Source of the DNA: Klebsormidium nitens
Taxonomy: Eukaryota > Streptophyta > Klebsormidiophyceae > Klebsormidiales > Klebsormidiaceae
DNA: 49,556 nucleotides
NCBI GenBank assembly: GCA_000708835.1
Contig: DF237518.1
Location: 1,141 to 50,696, forward strand
Reading direction: 5' to 3'
In this document: in pieces, positions 1 through 11,216 of the stretch
How positions within the stretch are numbered: position 1 is the first letter of the stretch
Layout of the letters: the number at the start of each line of letters is the position of its first letter
The notes under the pieces: model-generated
What the model saw: only the letters and a program-made list of their open reading frames with translations
What the model was told of the DNA's origin: nothing
The model's database searches: none
Program-made: the position numbers and the translations under genes

Positions 1-330
1 ATGATGGCAATGAATAGGGGGTATAAGGGGGGCCGACTCCAAGGGGAAATGATGATGATGAGGGCAATGAACAAGGGCTATAGGGAAGGATGGGGTCAAG
101 GGAAAACGATGATGACGAGAGCAATCAGTAGGGGGTATAGGGAAGGCTGGGGTCAACTTTCAAGGGGAAATGATGATGATGAGGGCTATGAGTCGGGGGT
201 ATCTAGGGAAGGCTGGGGTCAAGGGGAAATGATAATGATGAAGGCAATGAGTAGGGGGTATCTAGGGAAGGCTGGGGTCAAGGGGAAATGATGATGATGA
301 GGGCAACGAATAGGGGGTATAGGGGTATAT
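1..330. repeat. ~59 bp minisatellite
   Basis: About five and a half imperfect tandem copies of a ~59 bp unit. Each unit combines a GATGATGATGAGGGCAATGA block, a GGGGGTAT block and a GGAAGGCTGGGGTCAAGGGG block. The array starts at or before the window edge, so its full size is unknown. A 96-codon frame runs through it, but only because the unit has few stops; I do not regard it as a gene. Confidence 0.85.
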
Positions 331-699
331 ATAGTATGAGGATGATGTAAGTAAGTACATCCCTACATATACGCAATTTTGATGAAATTGAGGAACTTGT
401 ATATATTCACGGCCCATTAGTACTTTCTCGAGACGAGATGGTGCGACAGAGGATATACTCCTAAAATCACGCCTCCAATAAAATCCGAGAGTATGAACAG
501 TCGTTTATTCAGTTCGACAGAGACGCGTTTTTGCACCACAGTCCCACGCAGTTACTAGCTGCGTTGCCCCGGAGTTCTACGCCACAGTCCTCCTAGTCGA
601 GGCAGAAGTGGAGGCTGGTGACGCCCACGAACGGGAAAGGACAGAGGATTGGGGAGAGGACATATCTTTGGGTTCGAGCTTCCGCAGTCACGAAAGGCA
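331..699. other. no gene recognised
   Basis: A transition from the minisatellite into the decayed retroelement. I see no LTR, PBS or recognisable domain here. A short ATATATAG-type AT-rich patch follows the repeat array. Confidence 0.4.
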
Positions 700-2330
700 A
701 CGGACTGCCCCAAGGTCGAAGCGAAAACCGCTCCCTCGACTGCCCCCAGAGGAGCAGTGGCAGGCCGTGCTTCTCTAGCTGCAGATCGCCGAAAGCCTAA
801 CTCTGGAGCAAAAGAAGCAGCTGCTCGAAGTTCTAGCGCGTCACCCCCACGCCTTCTCAAAGGATCCCTCCGATCAGGGTTGGTAAAGGGGTACACCCAC
901 ACTGGGATTGCATGACACCGGGGACATCAAACCCATTCGGGAAGGGCCCCGAAACCACAGTCCTTTTGAAAAAGACAAAATAGACAAGCAAATGAAACCT
1001 ATGGAAGACTACAACGTGGTCCGCATGTCAAGCAGCCCCTACGCAGCAGCTGTTGTGCTTGCACGAAAGAAAGGTGGCAAGTGGCGTTTCTGCGTCGATT
1101 ACAGGAAAATCAACCTGGCAACTGTGCCCAATTGGTACCCTTTGCCGCGCATCGAGTCCATCTTTGACAAATCGGGGCGAGCGACTTACTTCACTTCGCT
1201 TGACGCGCAGGCGGGGTACTAGCAAATTCGGCTGCACCCGAAGGATGTTCAAAAGACAGCTTTCCTCACACACCGCGGCCTGTTCGAATTCCTCCGAATG
1301 CCGTTCGGCCTGACGGAAGCCCCTCGGATTTATCAAATGGTCATAGACCAAACCCTGCGGAAGGAAATTAGGGGGCCCAAACCCTGCGTGACGCAATACC
1401 TGGACGACACTCTGCTCTACTCCGACGACTTCGCAGAGCACCTTTCGGCGCTGGACAACGTTCTGACACAGCTGGAGGCCATCGACCTTAAGCTTTTCAA
1501 GTGCCACTTCGGTGCCAGCGAAACGGAGCATCTCGGGCACCTGACCCGGCGCAATCAACTCTTGCCCACGCCGGAGAAGGTCCGCGCAATCAGAGATTGG
1601 TACGAACCGATCAACCCTACGGAAATCAAAAGTTTCCTAGAGATGTTGGGCTACTACAGGATCTCCGTTCCCATGCAGGTTCCCACAGCTGGCAAAGCCG
1701 CTTACGAGTTGACGAAGATCGGAGTCCCCTTTGACTGGGGTCCGCATCAGGCGGAGAGCTTTAAGCTCCTCAAACAGGCCCTGATTGATGCGCAGGCATT
1801 CACTCGGCCAGACTTCGCTAAGCCGTTCAAGCCGTTCCTTCCGGACACGGATTATAGCAAACTTGGTATCAATGCAAACCCTCAGCCAGCTAAACGAGGA
1901 AGGTCGAGAGTGCCCAGTCGCATTCGCTTCTCGCGCACTTCACGGCGCAGAAGCCCACTATTTTGTCACGGACGGAGAGCTGTTGGCTATGGTCTAGGCG
2001 ATAATAGACAAATCCCGCTCTTACCTTTTTGGGGGTTCTACTTTTACAGTACGGGTCGACCACAACCCCCTCGTATGGCTCCACCAACAGACCGGACTCA
2101 CAGGGCGCCTCGCCCGCTGGCATTGTAAGCTGCTGGAGTTTAACTTCACAGTTATCTCCCACCCGGGTCGGCTCCACTCAAATGTGGACCCCCTCTCCCG
2201 CAACCTGGTGGCAACACTACTCTGGGACCAGGACGAAGACCCCGACGAGCTCCCCAGCTATGCAACATCGGATTCCGAATACCCACCCTCCCTCCCTCAG
2301 GTTTCTCTATGCGAAGTCGCCTGAGACGTC
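700..2330 (+). pseudogene. Ty3/gypsy reverse transcriptase and RNase H (decayed element I)
   Basis: Polymerase part of a decayed LTR retroelement, which would copy element RNA into DNA in virus-like particles. The RT lies in frame 2 from about 700 to 1870: an N-terminal lead, FCVDYRKIN near 1090, MPFGLTEAP at 1298 and the catalytic YLDDTLLYS near 1396-1425, followed by a thumb with LGYY. The RNase H continues in frame 0 from about 1870 (GECPVAFASRAL-like and ELLAMV blocks, then VRVDHNPL near 2050), so an indel separates the two. In-frame stops interrupt conserved blocks: TAG at 776, TAA at 884, TAG at 1220 inside GY-QI, and TAG at 1995 where many relatives have Trp. No intact protein can be made. 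Assignment to Ty3/gypsy follows from motif style and from the downstream integrase. Confidence 0.88.
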
Positions 2331-2523
2331 GACTTTAGCATACTCACCTTGCACACCGGACGCAGACTCTCATATGGACCTTACTCACGAAGCTAGAGGT
2401 TCCCCGGTAAAATTGCTTGGGAAATGCGGGGAACGACACGGCGAGCGACTAGGAGAACGAGTCTGGCAAAGACAGCGCTAGCAAACGGGAGGAGATATCT
2501 TTTCACCCGCGCAAGTTGTTTGA

Positions 2524-3408
2524 GGAGGAGGACGAACTCCTCATAATGGAGGAGGACTCACTTTTCAAGATTGGGTGGCTCCGGAAGGACTCATGGTCCT
2601 GACCATCCTTCCGGGGGAAACCACGACTTTGGAGTTTCCAGAATAAATGCAGGTACCCACGGAAACTCCGGCCTGGGCGCCCACGGTTTTGGATCAAGAA
2701 AAAATGGTGGAACAGCTGACAAGAGACATGGATAGGCATCTTGGTTGGGACGCACAACAAATCCTGGAGGCAGCAACACGCGAAGGTGAAGCGGAACTTC
2801 CGAAGACTAAGGGTTTCGATGCCGACGTTCCGCAGGTCTTGATCAGGCGCAGGAACTTTATGCGCAACGGGGTACTGAATACCCCTTTGGCAGAGAACAC
2901 TCTGGTGGAAAGAGTGGCCATAACAATCCTCACCAGCTGCCCGACCGCGGACCCCGAGGGGGTACTAAGCGAGGCCAAAAAGGCCATCCTGAACATGCAG
3001 CAAGATTGCAGGGAGAACGTGGTTGTAGCTGTACGAGAGAACCTCTTAGCCAGGGAGGGCCAGAATCCTAGCGAGGGGATTAAGGTCAACCCGGATGAGG
3101 CCAGTGCTGCCTAGATGCAGACCTTCTCTCTGGAGCACTTTCCCCGGCCAGAGCCAGAAGACTTCTTGTGCGGAGACGCAGAGGTCATAGAATGGCTGTG
3201 CCGCGGACAACTGCCAGCGTTTACGGAAATTACGGCCAAACAGCGCAAAGAAGCGCGCCGCCAAATCGGGGACAGGGCTCGCCGCTTCTCATTCGAAAAA
3301 GGCAGGCTGTGGAAGCTCAATGCGCCCCCAAAGCGCATGAACCAAGTGCAGGAGCGGGTCCGCAGGCGAGCCGTCTTGACGGAGGAAGAAAAACAAATGG
3401 TGTTAGAG
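2524..3408 (+). pseudogene. polyprotein linker between RNase H and integrase (element I)
   Basis: A frame-1 coding stretch between the RNase H and the integrase zinc domain. It holds an Asp/Glu-rich segment of about 155 codons beginning near 2647, then a second segment after a TAG at 3112. It is in the same frame as the integrase zinc domain that follows, which is why I read it as polyprotein rather than a separate gene. It has no catalytic motif I recognise. A TAA at 2644 and the TAG at 3112 break it. Composition matches the flanking pol sequence. Confidence 0.55.
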
Positions 3409-4552
3409 TAGGTGCACAATTAGGGAGGACACCCCTCTATTCGAAAGACGAGGAAGCTTTTGCAGGCACTATTCTTTTGGAAAGGAATGTACGAAGACGT
3501 GCGCGACTTCAACAAATCATGTGCCGCCTGCCAGTTCGCCAACCAACCAACGACGGAGCGAACGGACGGCCGGAAGCTGGCAAGTACGGAGGTGGACCTA
3601 CGACTTGAGAAAGTCGGCTTCGACTTGCTCGGACCGTTTCCCCAAACAACAGAGGGATACTATGATACAAGTACGTCTACATTTGGTACGACTACTTCTC
3701 CGGCTGGATTGGTGCATGGTTGGGCAAGACTAAGTAGTCTGTGGAGGTCGCTGAGTTCTTGAAAGTGGACCTCTTTGCGGCCCACGCCTGCCCGGCGCTC
3801 ATAATCATGGACAACGACGCGCACGTCGGAGAGGTGAAAGACCTTTGCCAGAGAATGGGAACGCATGTGCAGGTGATCGTATACCTGACTCTACCTGGAT
3901 GAACTGCAGAGCGGAATCTTTTGTGAAAGTCTTTACCAAGAATGTCCGCAAGTTGGTAATTCAATATTGGCCTGACTGGGTGTCTCACATCTACGAGGCC
4001 TTATTGGTCCTCAGGGTGTGCTACCGCAAGGCCACAAGGATGTCGCCGTTTGAGATAATCTACGGGAGGCAACCGGTCCTGCCAGCGGAGCGACTGCTCG
4101 CGGCACGATTCCGGATAAGCCAACCCTCCACTCCAGAGGGGGAAGAAAGGGCAGAGCACGACTTCGACACCTCAGTGCAAGGAATTGGCGAAATTCGACG
4201 AGTCAACATCCTTCTGCGGCAAGCACACCAAGCCAATATGCGGGCGACCGCCGCAGCGAATAGGGACATAATGCAGGTAAAAGCGGAAGCCGCTTACCAG
4301 AGGCGCTAGCACAGGGGCGTCTACCGGGTCGCCAACCTCAAGCCAGGACAGTTGGTCATCATGAAGAAAGCGAAACGCGAGCACAAGTTTGACACGGGGT
4401 GGGAAGGACCTTACAAGTTCGCCTACTTCTTTGACGAAGCTGCACAGGTTGCAGTACTGGAGGACCAGAACGGGCAGCGCTAGATGCGCCACATCGTTAT
4501 GCTACACCCTTATGAGCCGCGGGCAGTGGTTGGGGAGTAGGACAACACTACA
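3409..4552 (+). pseudogene. retroelement integrase (element I)
   Basis: Integrase of element I, the enzyme that inserts the cDNA into host chromatin. The N-terminal zinc-binding HHCC module is visible at about 3412-3535 (VHN-GGH, then CAACQF). The DDE core follows: first Asp in GFDLLGPF near 3630, second Asp in IIMDND near 3803, and a Glu in CRAESF near 3910. A C-terminal fold with VYRVANLKPGQLV starts near 4320. The reading frame changes twice (about 3668 and 3890) by single-base indels. In-frame TAG codons lie at 3409, 3421, 3735, 4307, 4481 and 4538; no TAA or TGA falls in the aligned parts. No chromodomain or PHD finger follows, in contrast to the two other LTR elements in this window. 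Confidence 0.85.
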
Positions 4553-4876
4553 AGAAAAACCACAGCTGGGCGCAGTCGAAATCCCCGACGCGGCAGCTTA
4601 AAATCTAGCGACATGAGGAGTCGCGGCCGCGAACCAAATCCACGGGCCCAAAAATCCCTCCGTCCGAACAAACCAACATTCAATATAAGAAGGATAGTTT
4701 CGTTAGTACGGATCCGTACATCGAGGTCTCCGCCGGAAGTCGAAGTGCAGGGTGCGGAGAACTACGCAATCATTAGCGGCGGTTACACGCTTGGGCGGAT
4801 TTTTCAAGGCCCTTTTCAAAGCGTGTCGGCCATTATTGGAGGCATCGCCCGACCACCTCGCACGATCCGAAGCTGA
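4553..4876 (+). pseudogene. basic C-terminal extension of element I pol
   Basis: The integrase frame stays open for about 100 further codons beyond the TAG at 4538 and ends at a TGA (4874). The predicted tail is rich in Arg, Lys and Pro in its first half (a RSRGREPNPRAQKSLRP block) and hydrophobic and glycine-rich in its second. I recognise no domain. It could be the natural C-terminus of the integrase polyprotein or a separate short ORF starting at the ATG at 4613. Confidence 0.4.
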
Positions 4877-5282
4877 CGACTGCATTAAAGCGAAGGGTCG
4901 TCACGATCGAGGCTCAATAATACAGGTTCGGAGTGCAACCGGATCCAAATTCGAGGCCTCTACGGTTTCTCCCCTATTAGCTGGCCAACCGCAGGCAAAA
5001 TGGGGCAGAACCTTGACAAGTCTCTGAGAGCTCCACTGAGTGAACCTCTGGATTCACCAGTGCAGGCAGGGGACTTGAAGCGGGAAAGGAAGGAAGCAAA
5101 ATGAGAGAAGACTCCACTCAAAACTTCATTTCCAAAACGCAGAAAAAAGGAAGGAGCAGGCAGCACAGAAACTCCACCCTCCGAACCAAGGCGCACTCCA
5201 AAGCAGAACAGATTGCTTGACTTGTGGTCCGCAGCAGGCGCGAAGCATCAGAAGAAAGCGCAAGAGGTTGCAGGGGTGGGGA
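4877..5282. other. spacer inside element I
   Basis: Between pol and the structural-type region. I see no LTR pair, PBS or polypurine tract that would mark an element boundary here, so the two coding blocks appear to belong to one unit. A short Lys/Arg-rich frame covers the last part but is too short to judge. Confidence 0.3.
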
Positions 5283-6350
5283 TGGCTGACAAGGGGCCAA
5301 TTCCCAGCAGCAGCAATGCTGCAACAGTGCAGTACACCGGGGATGACATGCCCCGAGTGTGGCGGCCTAGTCCAGAGGCGTCTTTTCCGCATGGGGTCTC
5401 TCCCATCACAGGGCTAACCGAGGAGAAGTTGCAGGGGGAACTGGCACATGCCCTGGAAGGGATTGCTGCCGCCCGATAGGAGGAAGGAGAAGGTGACCTC
5501 TCCTCCCGGACTCAGGCCGTAATTGTGATGAGGGATGAGTTCTTCTTCAAGAGCTTCAGAATTCTATTGTATGCCCCTCATATCCTCCCCAGGTTGGTGC
5601 TTGCGAGTTACAGCGAGACGCTGGATTCTGCAGTAGCAAAACAGTACCGGGAGCACCGGAAGAGCTTACTCAAGCCTTCCAGTTTAAACAGAGGCCCATC
5701 GTGGAGGAATCACTTGAAGGGAAGGGGGAAGCCCTGACTGAACGTGATGTTCTTGTTGCAGAATGGGGAGACATGCCCTTCGAGGCGACTCCGGAGGAAA
5801 TGAAGCAGCCGTTGTCAGAATTGATGGCGGAAGGGGAAGAAAGTGCTCTGCAGCGTGCAGCAGGGATGGCTGCATGGCCAGGGGTATTGGGGACCGCCTC
5901 CCCTACCGGGGGAGAGCAGGCCCAGCTTAAGAAGGGGAAAGAAAGGTGGGGGAGAAAGAAAGGGAGTCCATTCCAGAAACGGAGCTCCTTTATGTCAAAA
6001 AGCCACAAGCAATAGCTCCCCCTTCTCGGGAGAACCCCCCGACAATTCCCCCTGCAGGCCCAACTCCCCTGGGGGCTTCCCCCGACCTTCCGACGCTCAC
6101 CGGCCTGGCCCTCCATTTGAAGGGGCTAAGCGAGCAGCAGGTGGCGGATCAGTTTGCCCAACACAGGGAGGCCCATCGGCTGGCGGCTCCGCCACGTGTC
6201 AAAATCCTTTCCGGACAGCAGTTGTCCTACCAATTCCTTGCAAGCAATATCCCCGGGCTCAACCAGATTGTAAATGAGGGACCTCGCACTCTCCGGATTT
6301 CAAAGGGGAACCCCATGGCACGAATCACGGGGTTGACGCAGGGGGGTTGA
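5283..6350 (+). pseudogene. structural (Gag-like) protein, N-terminal part
   Basis: Begins at ATG 5283 in a favourable context (GGGGATGGCT). The frame runs through a TAG at 5477 (AAR-EEGEGD) to about 5737, then jumps to other frames (5701-6015, 5946-6350), so at least two indels are present. The sequence is Pro, Glu and Gln rich, with a helical LHLKGLSEQQVADQFAQHRE-type segment near 6110. No enzyme motif is visible. Position after pol, lack of catalytic motifs and the basic tail of the whole region suggest a structural protein, but I know no family for it. It could instead be a captured host gene. Confidence 0.45.
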
Positions 6351-6573
6351 CGCAGGCAGTGGCGAACAGTTTCGACTCCTTGTGCCGCAACTTCCCAATG
6401 GGGAAATTGTAACGGCGAAACCTCTCTACAGCAGCCTGACGTGAGCATCTTTTATGCGAATTGCCGCCCAAATTGTGCAGGGGCCCAAACCTACAGGGGA
6501 GTCCAAACCCTGGCACAGCAGGTAAACCGCTGCATCTTCAAAACGGAAGCCTCTGCATAATCCCTCGAGCGGA

Positions 6574-7916
6574 ATGACTTCTCTTGGGGTTTCCTATCCA
6601 AGCACGACACCAAAGGCCACGATGATAGTCAGCATGCTGCGGGAAAAGGGGAAGGCAACAGAGTTCTGGGACTCCGCTGACACAATCTTCACGAGCGTAG
6701 GGAAGGTGGAGGCAGGGACGGAAGCGGCGGCGACGGTCGTGGGGAAGGCTTTAGACACGGGGACAAAGGCCTATCACGTCCTTCCCCACTTCTTCGAAGT
6801 GGACCTCGTTACTGAGTTCCCCCCGCCTCTGAGCGGCGGGGGAAAACATCTCAAATTCTACATGTTTGAGATCCCCCAACCCGCCTCCGTCAAGCTTAAC
6901 CAACTCCGCCCCGGCGACCCCCTTTTCCACATCAACCCCGAAACAGATGATCTCATCGGGGCGTGGATGATGACGGCAGTCGGCATTCCGCCAAACAAGG
7001 ACGGAAGTGAGGTCACAGAGGAACTTCTGTCGTCTTTGCCGGACAAAGATGCTCTGGCAGCATACTTTTTTGTAGACCCGGCTGCGCCCCTGCCTCCGCG
7101 CGGTTGGACGCGCGCTGGGCTTACACCAGATACATGGGCTCCTACGAGGGCGCGGACGGCTCCTGGATGTCGTTCTTCATTCCCACAGCGTAGCTCCGCG
7201 CGCCATCCGCTACCACGTCATGGAGCATAAGCCGGGAGCCCCGGGGTTGGGGGAAGGAAAATACACGATGCGCGAGCTGCGCGCGCACGTGTCCCCTGCG
7301 GCCATGTTCGGGACTCCGGCGTTATACCCCATCAAGACGCGACGAGGGCCCCTCCAGATCAGCCTCTACTCGAAGTGCTTCAGCATGCTGGCTGGACGGC
7401 TTTTCCCTGATCCCTCAGCTCTCATCAAAGACGGGAAAAACATCCAGCCTCTTCGGTGATTCCCTGACCTCACCGTTCCCCAGGTGCTGAGGCCCCTGAC
7501 CCATCCTCAAACCCCCTGGGCCTTCCAGGTCTAGGCCTTCTCCGCTTATGACGCACGATTACGCCACAGTGATTTCGTGCACTTCAACCCTGATGAACCG
7601 CTGCCGGAAAGTCCGGAGCAGCCGGGTAAGTCCACCCGGAAAGAGAAGAGAGAACAAACACCCGGACCCACTGCACGAGGTTCCGCGGCCGTGACCGCGG
7701 CCGCGATTGTGGCCGCAGCGGGGCCAACGGTCACGCCTGCCTCGGGGAAAGGACGGGCAGAGGGACCAGTTAAAGAGTCGGGCGCAAAGAGGGGTAAGAA
7801 AGAAGTAACCCCGACCGGAGCTGGGCCCTCGTCTGGGCCCTCGGCTGTGCAGGTGACCGGGCCTGCACGTCCCCTCCCTGCGAGCCCAACGGCCTGGCAA
7901 GCGGTACGTCTTCACA
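6574..7916 (+). pseudogene. structural protein, central part, uncharacterised
   Basis: An open frame from 6574 to about 7090 encodes a globular-looking segment with KFYMFEIPQPASVKLNQLRP and later GDPLFHINPETDDLIGAWMM. After an indel near 7095 the frame continues in phase 2 to beyond 7900, interrupted by a TGA at 7457 and a TAG at 7532. The second half starts with a conserved-looking block (KYTMRELRAHVSPAAMFG) and ends in an Ala/Lys/Gly/Pro-rich linker. I recognise no domain. The mixture of compact blocks and linker is what a capsid-type polyprotein could look like, but this is inference. Confidence 0.4.
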
Positions 7917-8950
7917 CTAGGGCAACCCCGGATCGATCAAATAACTGGCCGGCTGAACCAGGGCGGGGCTTCGGCGCTGGCAGACAACGTCACGACTTAC
8001 CTCATGACGGAGCTGCCCCGACTGATCGACAATCCCCCTTTTTCCGGGGTAAATCTCACCATACCTGGTGAGGTTTACCCCGGAGGGGTTCGCTAGCACC
8101 TCGGTTGGGGCGCGTAACCTCCTCCCCCCCTGAACCTCCAAATAATCGATGCAGTTAGCGACTTGATCGCGGCTGCGACGTCGGTGTCGCAAGACCTCGC
8201 GCTCTTGTTCCTCTGCGTGCAGACGGAACTGGTGCAGGGTGCCCCGATCGGGGCCAGTTTGGCCCCTTTTTGGAACATGATGAATCTCCCCGAGGACGAG
8301 GAGACGGAGTCGGAAGACGAGGAACAGCAGCGGAGCGGCGGCGAGCCACTTCACCCCGGGGTTTCGCAACACAGCACGCAGGAACAAGGGGGTGGAGGCG
8401 GAACCAGGGCCCGGGGAGCAGGGTCGGGGCAAAGAGGTGGTCCGAAGCAAGCGCATGCGCCGCTTGGGGGAAGACAGAAAGAGCTTTCCCTCTCCCCAAC
8501 GTGTTTCCCCACGACCGCTCCCCGACGCCGAGACGCATGACGGGTAGCAGGAGCCCCAGTCCCCGCGGCCGCCGCAACTTCGGGCGGTCTCCCTCTCCCC
8601 GACGCGCCTATATGACTTTTTCGAGCTCTCCAGACCGCTCGGAGTCGCCTTCCCCCTCTTCTTGGCGCGCCCGTTCAATTGGCAGCGCCTTGCAGGAGCA
8701 CGCGGCAGCGTCCCCGCGCAGGCCGACCGCGAGGACCACCCCGATCAACGGCCACGTGGCATCCCGTTGCGACCCGAGAGCTGGCTGCGACCCGGATGAC
8801 TTATTCGATTACTTCACGGAGGAGGAGGTCGACTACGAGCCCACGCCCGAGCCCTCTCCGGAACCCCTCGCAGTGACGCAGGATGACGTCATCCCCCCGT
8901 GGGCGACGCTTCTCCCGGCGCAGAACGCCGCCCCGTGCACCAGCGCTTAA
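7917..8950 (+). pseudogene. structural protein with arginine/serine-rich segment
   Basis: Frame 0 from about 7917 encodes a helical block (LTIPGEVYPGG, then SDLIAAATSVSQDLALLFL), broken by TAG 8094 and TAA 8115. It is followed by an acidic patch (EDEETESEDEEQQ) near 8300. After an indel the frame 8270-8950 carries an RS-like region near 8520-8670 with repeated RSPSPR motifs and a second acidic tail (FTEEEVDYEPTPEPSPEP) ending at TAA 8948. RS dipeptide stretches in viral nucleocapsids and splicing factors bind RNA and are phosphorylated; that role here is inference. The 253-codon frame on the opposite strand is a shadow. Confidence 0.45.
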
Positions 8951-9138
8951 GGGGCCCGGTGCGGACTCCTAAGCGACGCCCCATCACCGAGCGTCTATCT
9001 GCTCCTGCTTAGGGAGAGCGAGTGCCGGTTGCAGATCGCCTCGGGCCGACTAACCGACCCAATCTTCCGGGTCGACTTGACGCCCCAAACCCCTCTCCCT
9101 CAGGCGAGCTTTCTGAGTGAACCTCTGGGGACCGACTG

Positions 9139-9855
9139 TTGGCTCTGGCCGCAGAAACAGAGGACCGGGAGACCCCTGCGTTGAGCAGCAAGCTGGAGGG
9201 GATCCCCTCCCCGACTCCGGCCCCTCTATCCCGTGTTCGAGACCGCTCCCCTTCCCGAGACGAGAGCGTCAAACCCAAGCGCTCCCGGTTCGAACAACCC
9301 CCTGAGGACTCATCAGCGCTTGGCGCAGCTCTAGCTCCTCTACATTGCCGCTCAACGACGCCTTCAGCAGTTGCAGCTCATCGCCAAAATGTGCCAGGGG
9401 GTCTCGCTGCAACGACCCCGACAACATTTCTCTGGGGCGGGCACAAGACCTGAATTGGATGGAGGACATTCAAGCGGAGATCGCGGATGTAGAGGCCAAG
9501 GTGTACAGTCAAGTGGGAGGCGGATTGCGCCAAAGCGCGCGAGCTGGCGCAGGCGAAGGCGGCCGCAATCTCCTCTGTCTCTACGGTCACCCTCGGGGCG
9601 GAGTTCGGGCAGTCCAAGGGGAAGCGCCCTGCGAACAGACGCGGGGGCAAGGGAAAGGAGGGGGCTTCGCGCCCCCTCTCGGGGAAACAGAATTTGGGAC
9701 AGTATGGGTCTCGGTTGACCCCTCTGAAGAGGTCGTCCACAACTACCTCGATCGTCACCACGGCTGCGATTCGACCTCCTTTCGGACGGTCTCCCGGAAG
9801 TCGCGCTGGGACGTCTGATCTTCTTCGTCTTCGTTTTCAATCTACACATGATATG
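9139..9855 (+). pseudogene. structural protein, coiled coil and basic C-terminal tail
   Basis: The last coding block of element I. A Pro/Arg-rich stretch with PSRDESVKPKRSRF precedes a Gln/Leu-rich helix near 9330-9400 that contains an in-frame TAG at 9332. A frame of about 115 codons then ends at TAA 9853, with Ala/Lys helix followed by KGKRPANRRGGKGKEG and many Arg and Ser residues. The basic, RGG-like tail is typical of nucleic-acid-binding capsid C-termini. Indels separate the blocks. A poly(A) signal and hairpin follow directly. Confidence 0.45.
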
Positions 9856-9870
9856 TAAGTCTCTTTTCCT

Positions 9871-9912
9871 TCATAATAAATCTAAGTTGGCCCAGCGCTG
9901 GGCCTTTTTCCC
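9871..9912 (+). terminator. AATAAA plus perfect palindrome and T-run
   Basis: About 16 bases after the last stop of element I there is an AATAAA poly(A) signal (near 9873), then the 16 bp perfect palindrome GGCCCAGCGCTGGGCC followed by TTTTT. Together they look like an RNA 3'-end signal. In a bacterium it would be called an intrinsic terminator; here the AATAAA is the more reasonable element, and the function of the hairpin is unknown. Confidence 0.5.
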
Positions 9913-9959
9913 TGCCTCCCGTCCGGTGCGGACACAATGTCGCACCCCCCATTTTACCG

Positions 9960-9963
9960 TAGA
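9960..9963. repeat. target site duplication TAGA, left copy
   Basis: TAGA abuts the left LTR end TGTCATGC at 9964 and is repeated immediately after the right LTR end at 27105-27108. A 4 bp duplication fits Ty3/gypsy integration. Confidence 0.75.
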
Positions 9964-11087
9964 TGTCATGCGATATGGGCTCGACATGCGATTGGGCTCG
10001 GCAAACTAGAGCGGAACGTGTGCATCGGTAAAGCGTTAAATTTACATGATGTATCATGCGGGACTTATGGACTTCATATTCATTCATTATCAGGGACGGA
10101 GGGTTTCTTTCAAGAGAGAAGCCCTCAGTGAGGGTAGAAGTTATGTTGCTGAACAAGTTGAGATCTTGGAGTCACTCATGCTAACATTCAAGGCTATCCT
10201 CACCTTACCCGCATTGTCCGTCCTTGAGGCACAGCCCGCAAGAACGGTCGTGGTGCGCAATCAGTGTTTTGGATATCCAAAATGATCAGGCAAGAGCAAA
10301 CGACAAACATGGGCACATGGCACTTACTGATTGAAAGATGGCGTCGCCGGAGGCGTGAGACATTCTGAGATGAAACGAAGATGTAACGCTGAAGGCTTAT
10401 AAGGCCGGTTAAATTACTGTCGTGTTCGTACTGTTATTCTGGTTAAGTTCTCCGTGAGGTCCTTCTGCTTCCGTGGTGTTGTCGTCGCTGGTACGGTAGT
10501 GCTCCTTCGATTTTGCCGGTAGTACTGGCAACTGGTTTGAGTGCTCAAGGCACTCGGATACGGGGTTGAACGCTCAAGGCGCTCGGATGCTGGGTTGAAC
10601 GCTCAAGGCGCTCGGATGCTGGGTTGGGCACGGGTGCCCGCTGGTGATGGATAATTGACTTGAATGAAAGTCGAATTGGAAATGGCGATGCCAATTGACT
10701 TAAGTACCTCGTGGAGACTTGCTTGAGTTTGGATGTCCAAAAGCATTGTCGTGGTGGAAATGGATGGCATGCTAATGTTGGGTTCGTACCAGGGTCCGTC
10801 ACGGTTACACGACCGGTAACATAGCCGGGTATGTACCCTTAGAACGTTGTGGAAACGTCTTGGGATTGAATCCGGCAATTATAGAGATTTAGCGAATGCA
10901 ACTGGTTAATGGACGTCCAATGGAATGCGTCCGTTTGTCATCCTGTTCTAGCTTGTTCGTTAGTTAAGGCATGGTTATCCTAATCATGAACAGGTCTGCT
11001 TAACCTAGTACTTGCACGCTTGCGCCACGTGTTGCACGCTTACAGGCTAGTCGAGTCGATCTGGCATCGAGGGCATATGGCATGACA
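9964..11087 (-). repeat. 3' LTR of element II (complete)
   Basis: 1124 bp, starting (minus strand) TGTCATGCC and ending GCATGACA. It consists of a ~996 bp module (10092-11087) that is repeated at 26118-27104 and a 127 bp module (9964-10090) that is repeated at 11090-11216. Small open frames inside it occur in both copies because the sequence is repeated, not because they are genes. Confidence 0.8.
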
Positions 11088-11089
11088 GC

Positions 11090-11216
11090 TGTCATGCGAT
11101 ATAGGCTCGACATGCGATTGGGCTCGGCAAACTAGAGCGGAACGTGTGCATCGGTAAAGCGTTAGATGTACATGATGTATCATGCGGGACTTATGGAATT
11201 CATGTTCATTCATTAT
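11090..11216 (-). repeat. extra copy of the LTR 127 bp end module
   Basis: 122 of 127 positions match the 9964-10090 module. It sits directly between a poly-G tract (11217-11223) and the 3' LTR, separated from the latter by only two bases (GC). Its outer end again reads TGTCATGC on the plus strand, so the junction is an LTR end, GC, an LTR start, as in a two-LTR circle junction. Confidence 0.8.

Noticed and set aside
1-291. 96-codon Met/Gly-rich frame at the window start
   Set aside because: Translation of the minisatellite; no start context or domain.
7917-8678. 253-codon minus-strand frame
   Set aside because: Opposite strand of element I structural coding sequence; Arg/Ser/Pro composition without domain.
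9890-9912. Bacterial intrinsic terminator
   Set aside because: Shape fits, but it follows AATAAA in a eukaryotic element; no bacterial genes in the window.
10545-10878. Small frames repeated at 26562-26895
   Set aside because: Part of the element II LTR repeats; no ATG-driven conserved protein apparent.
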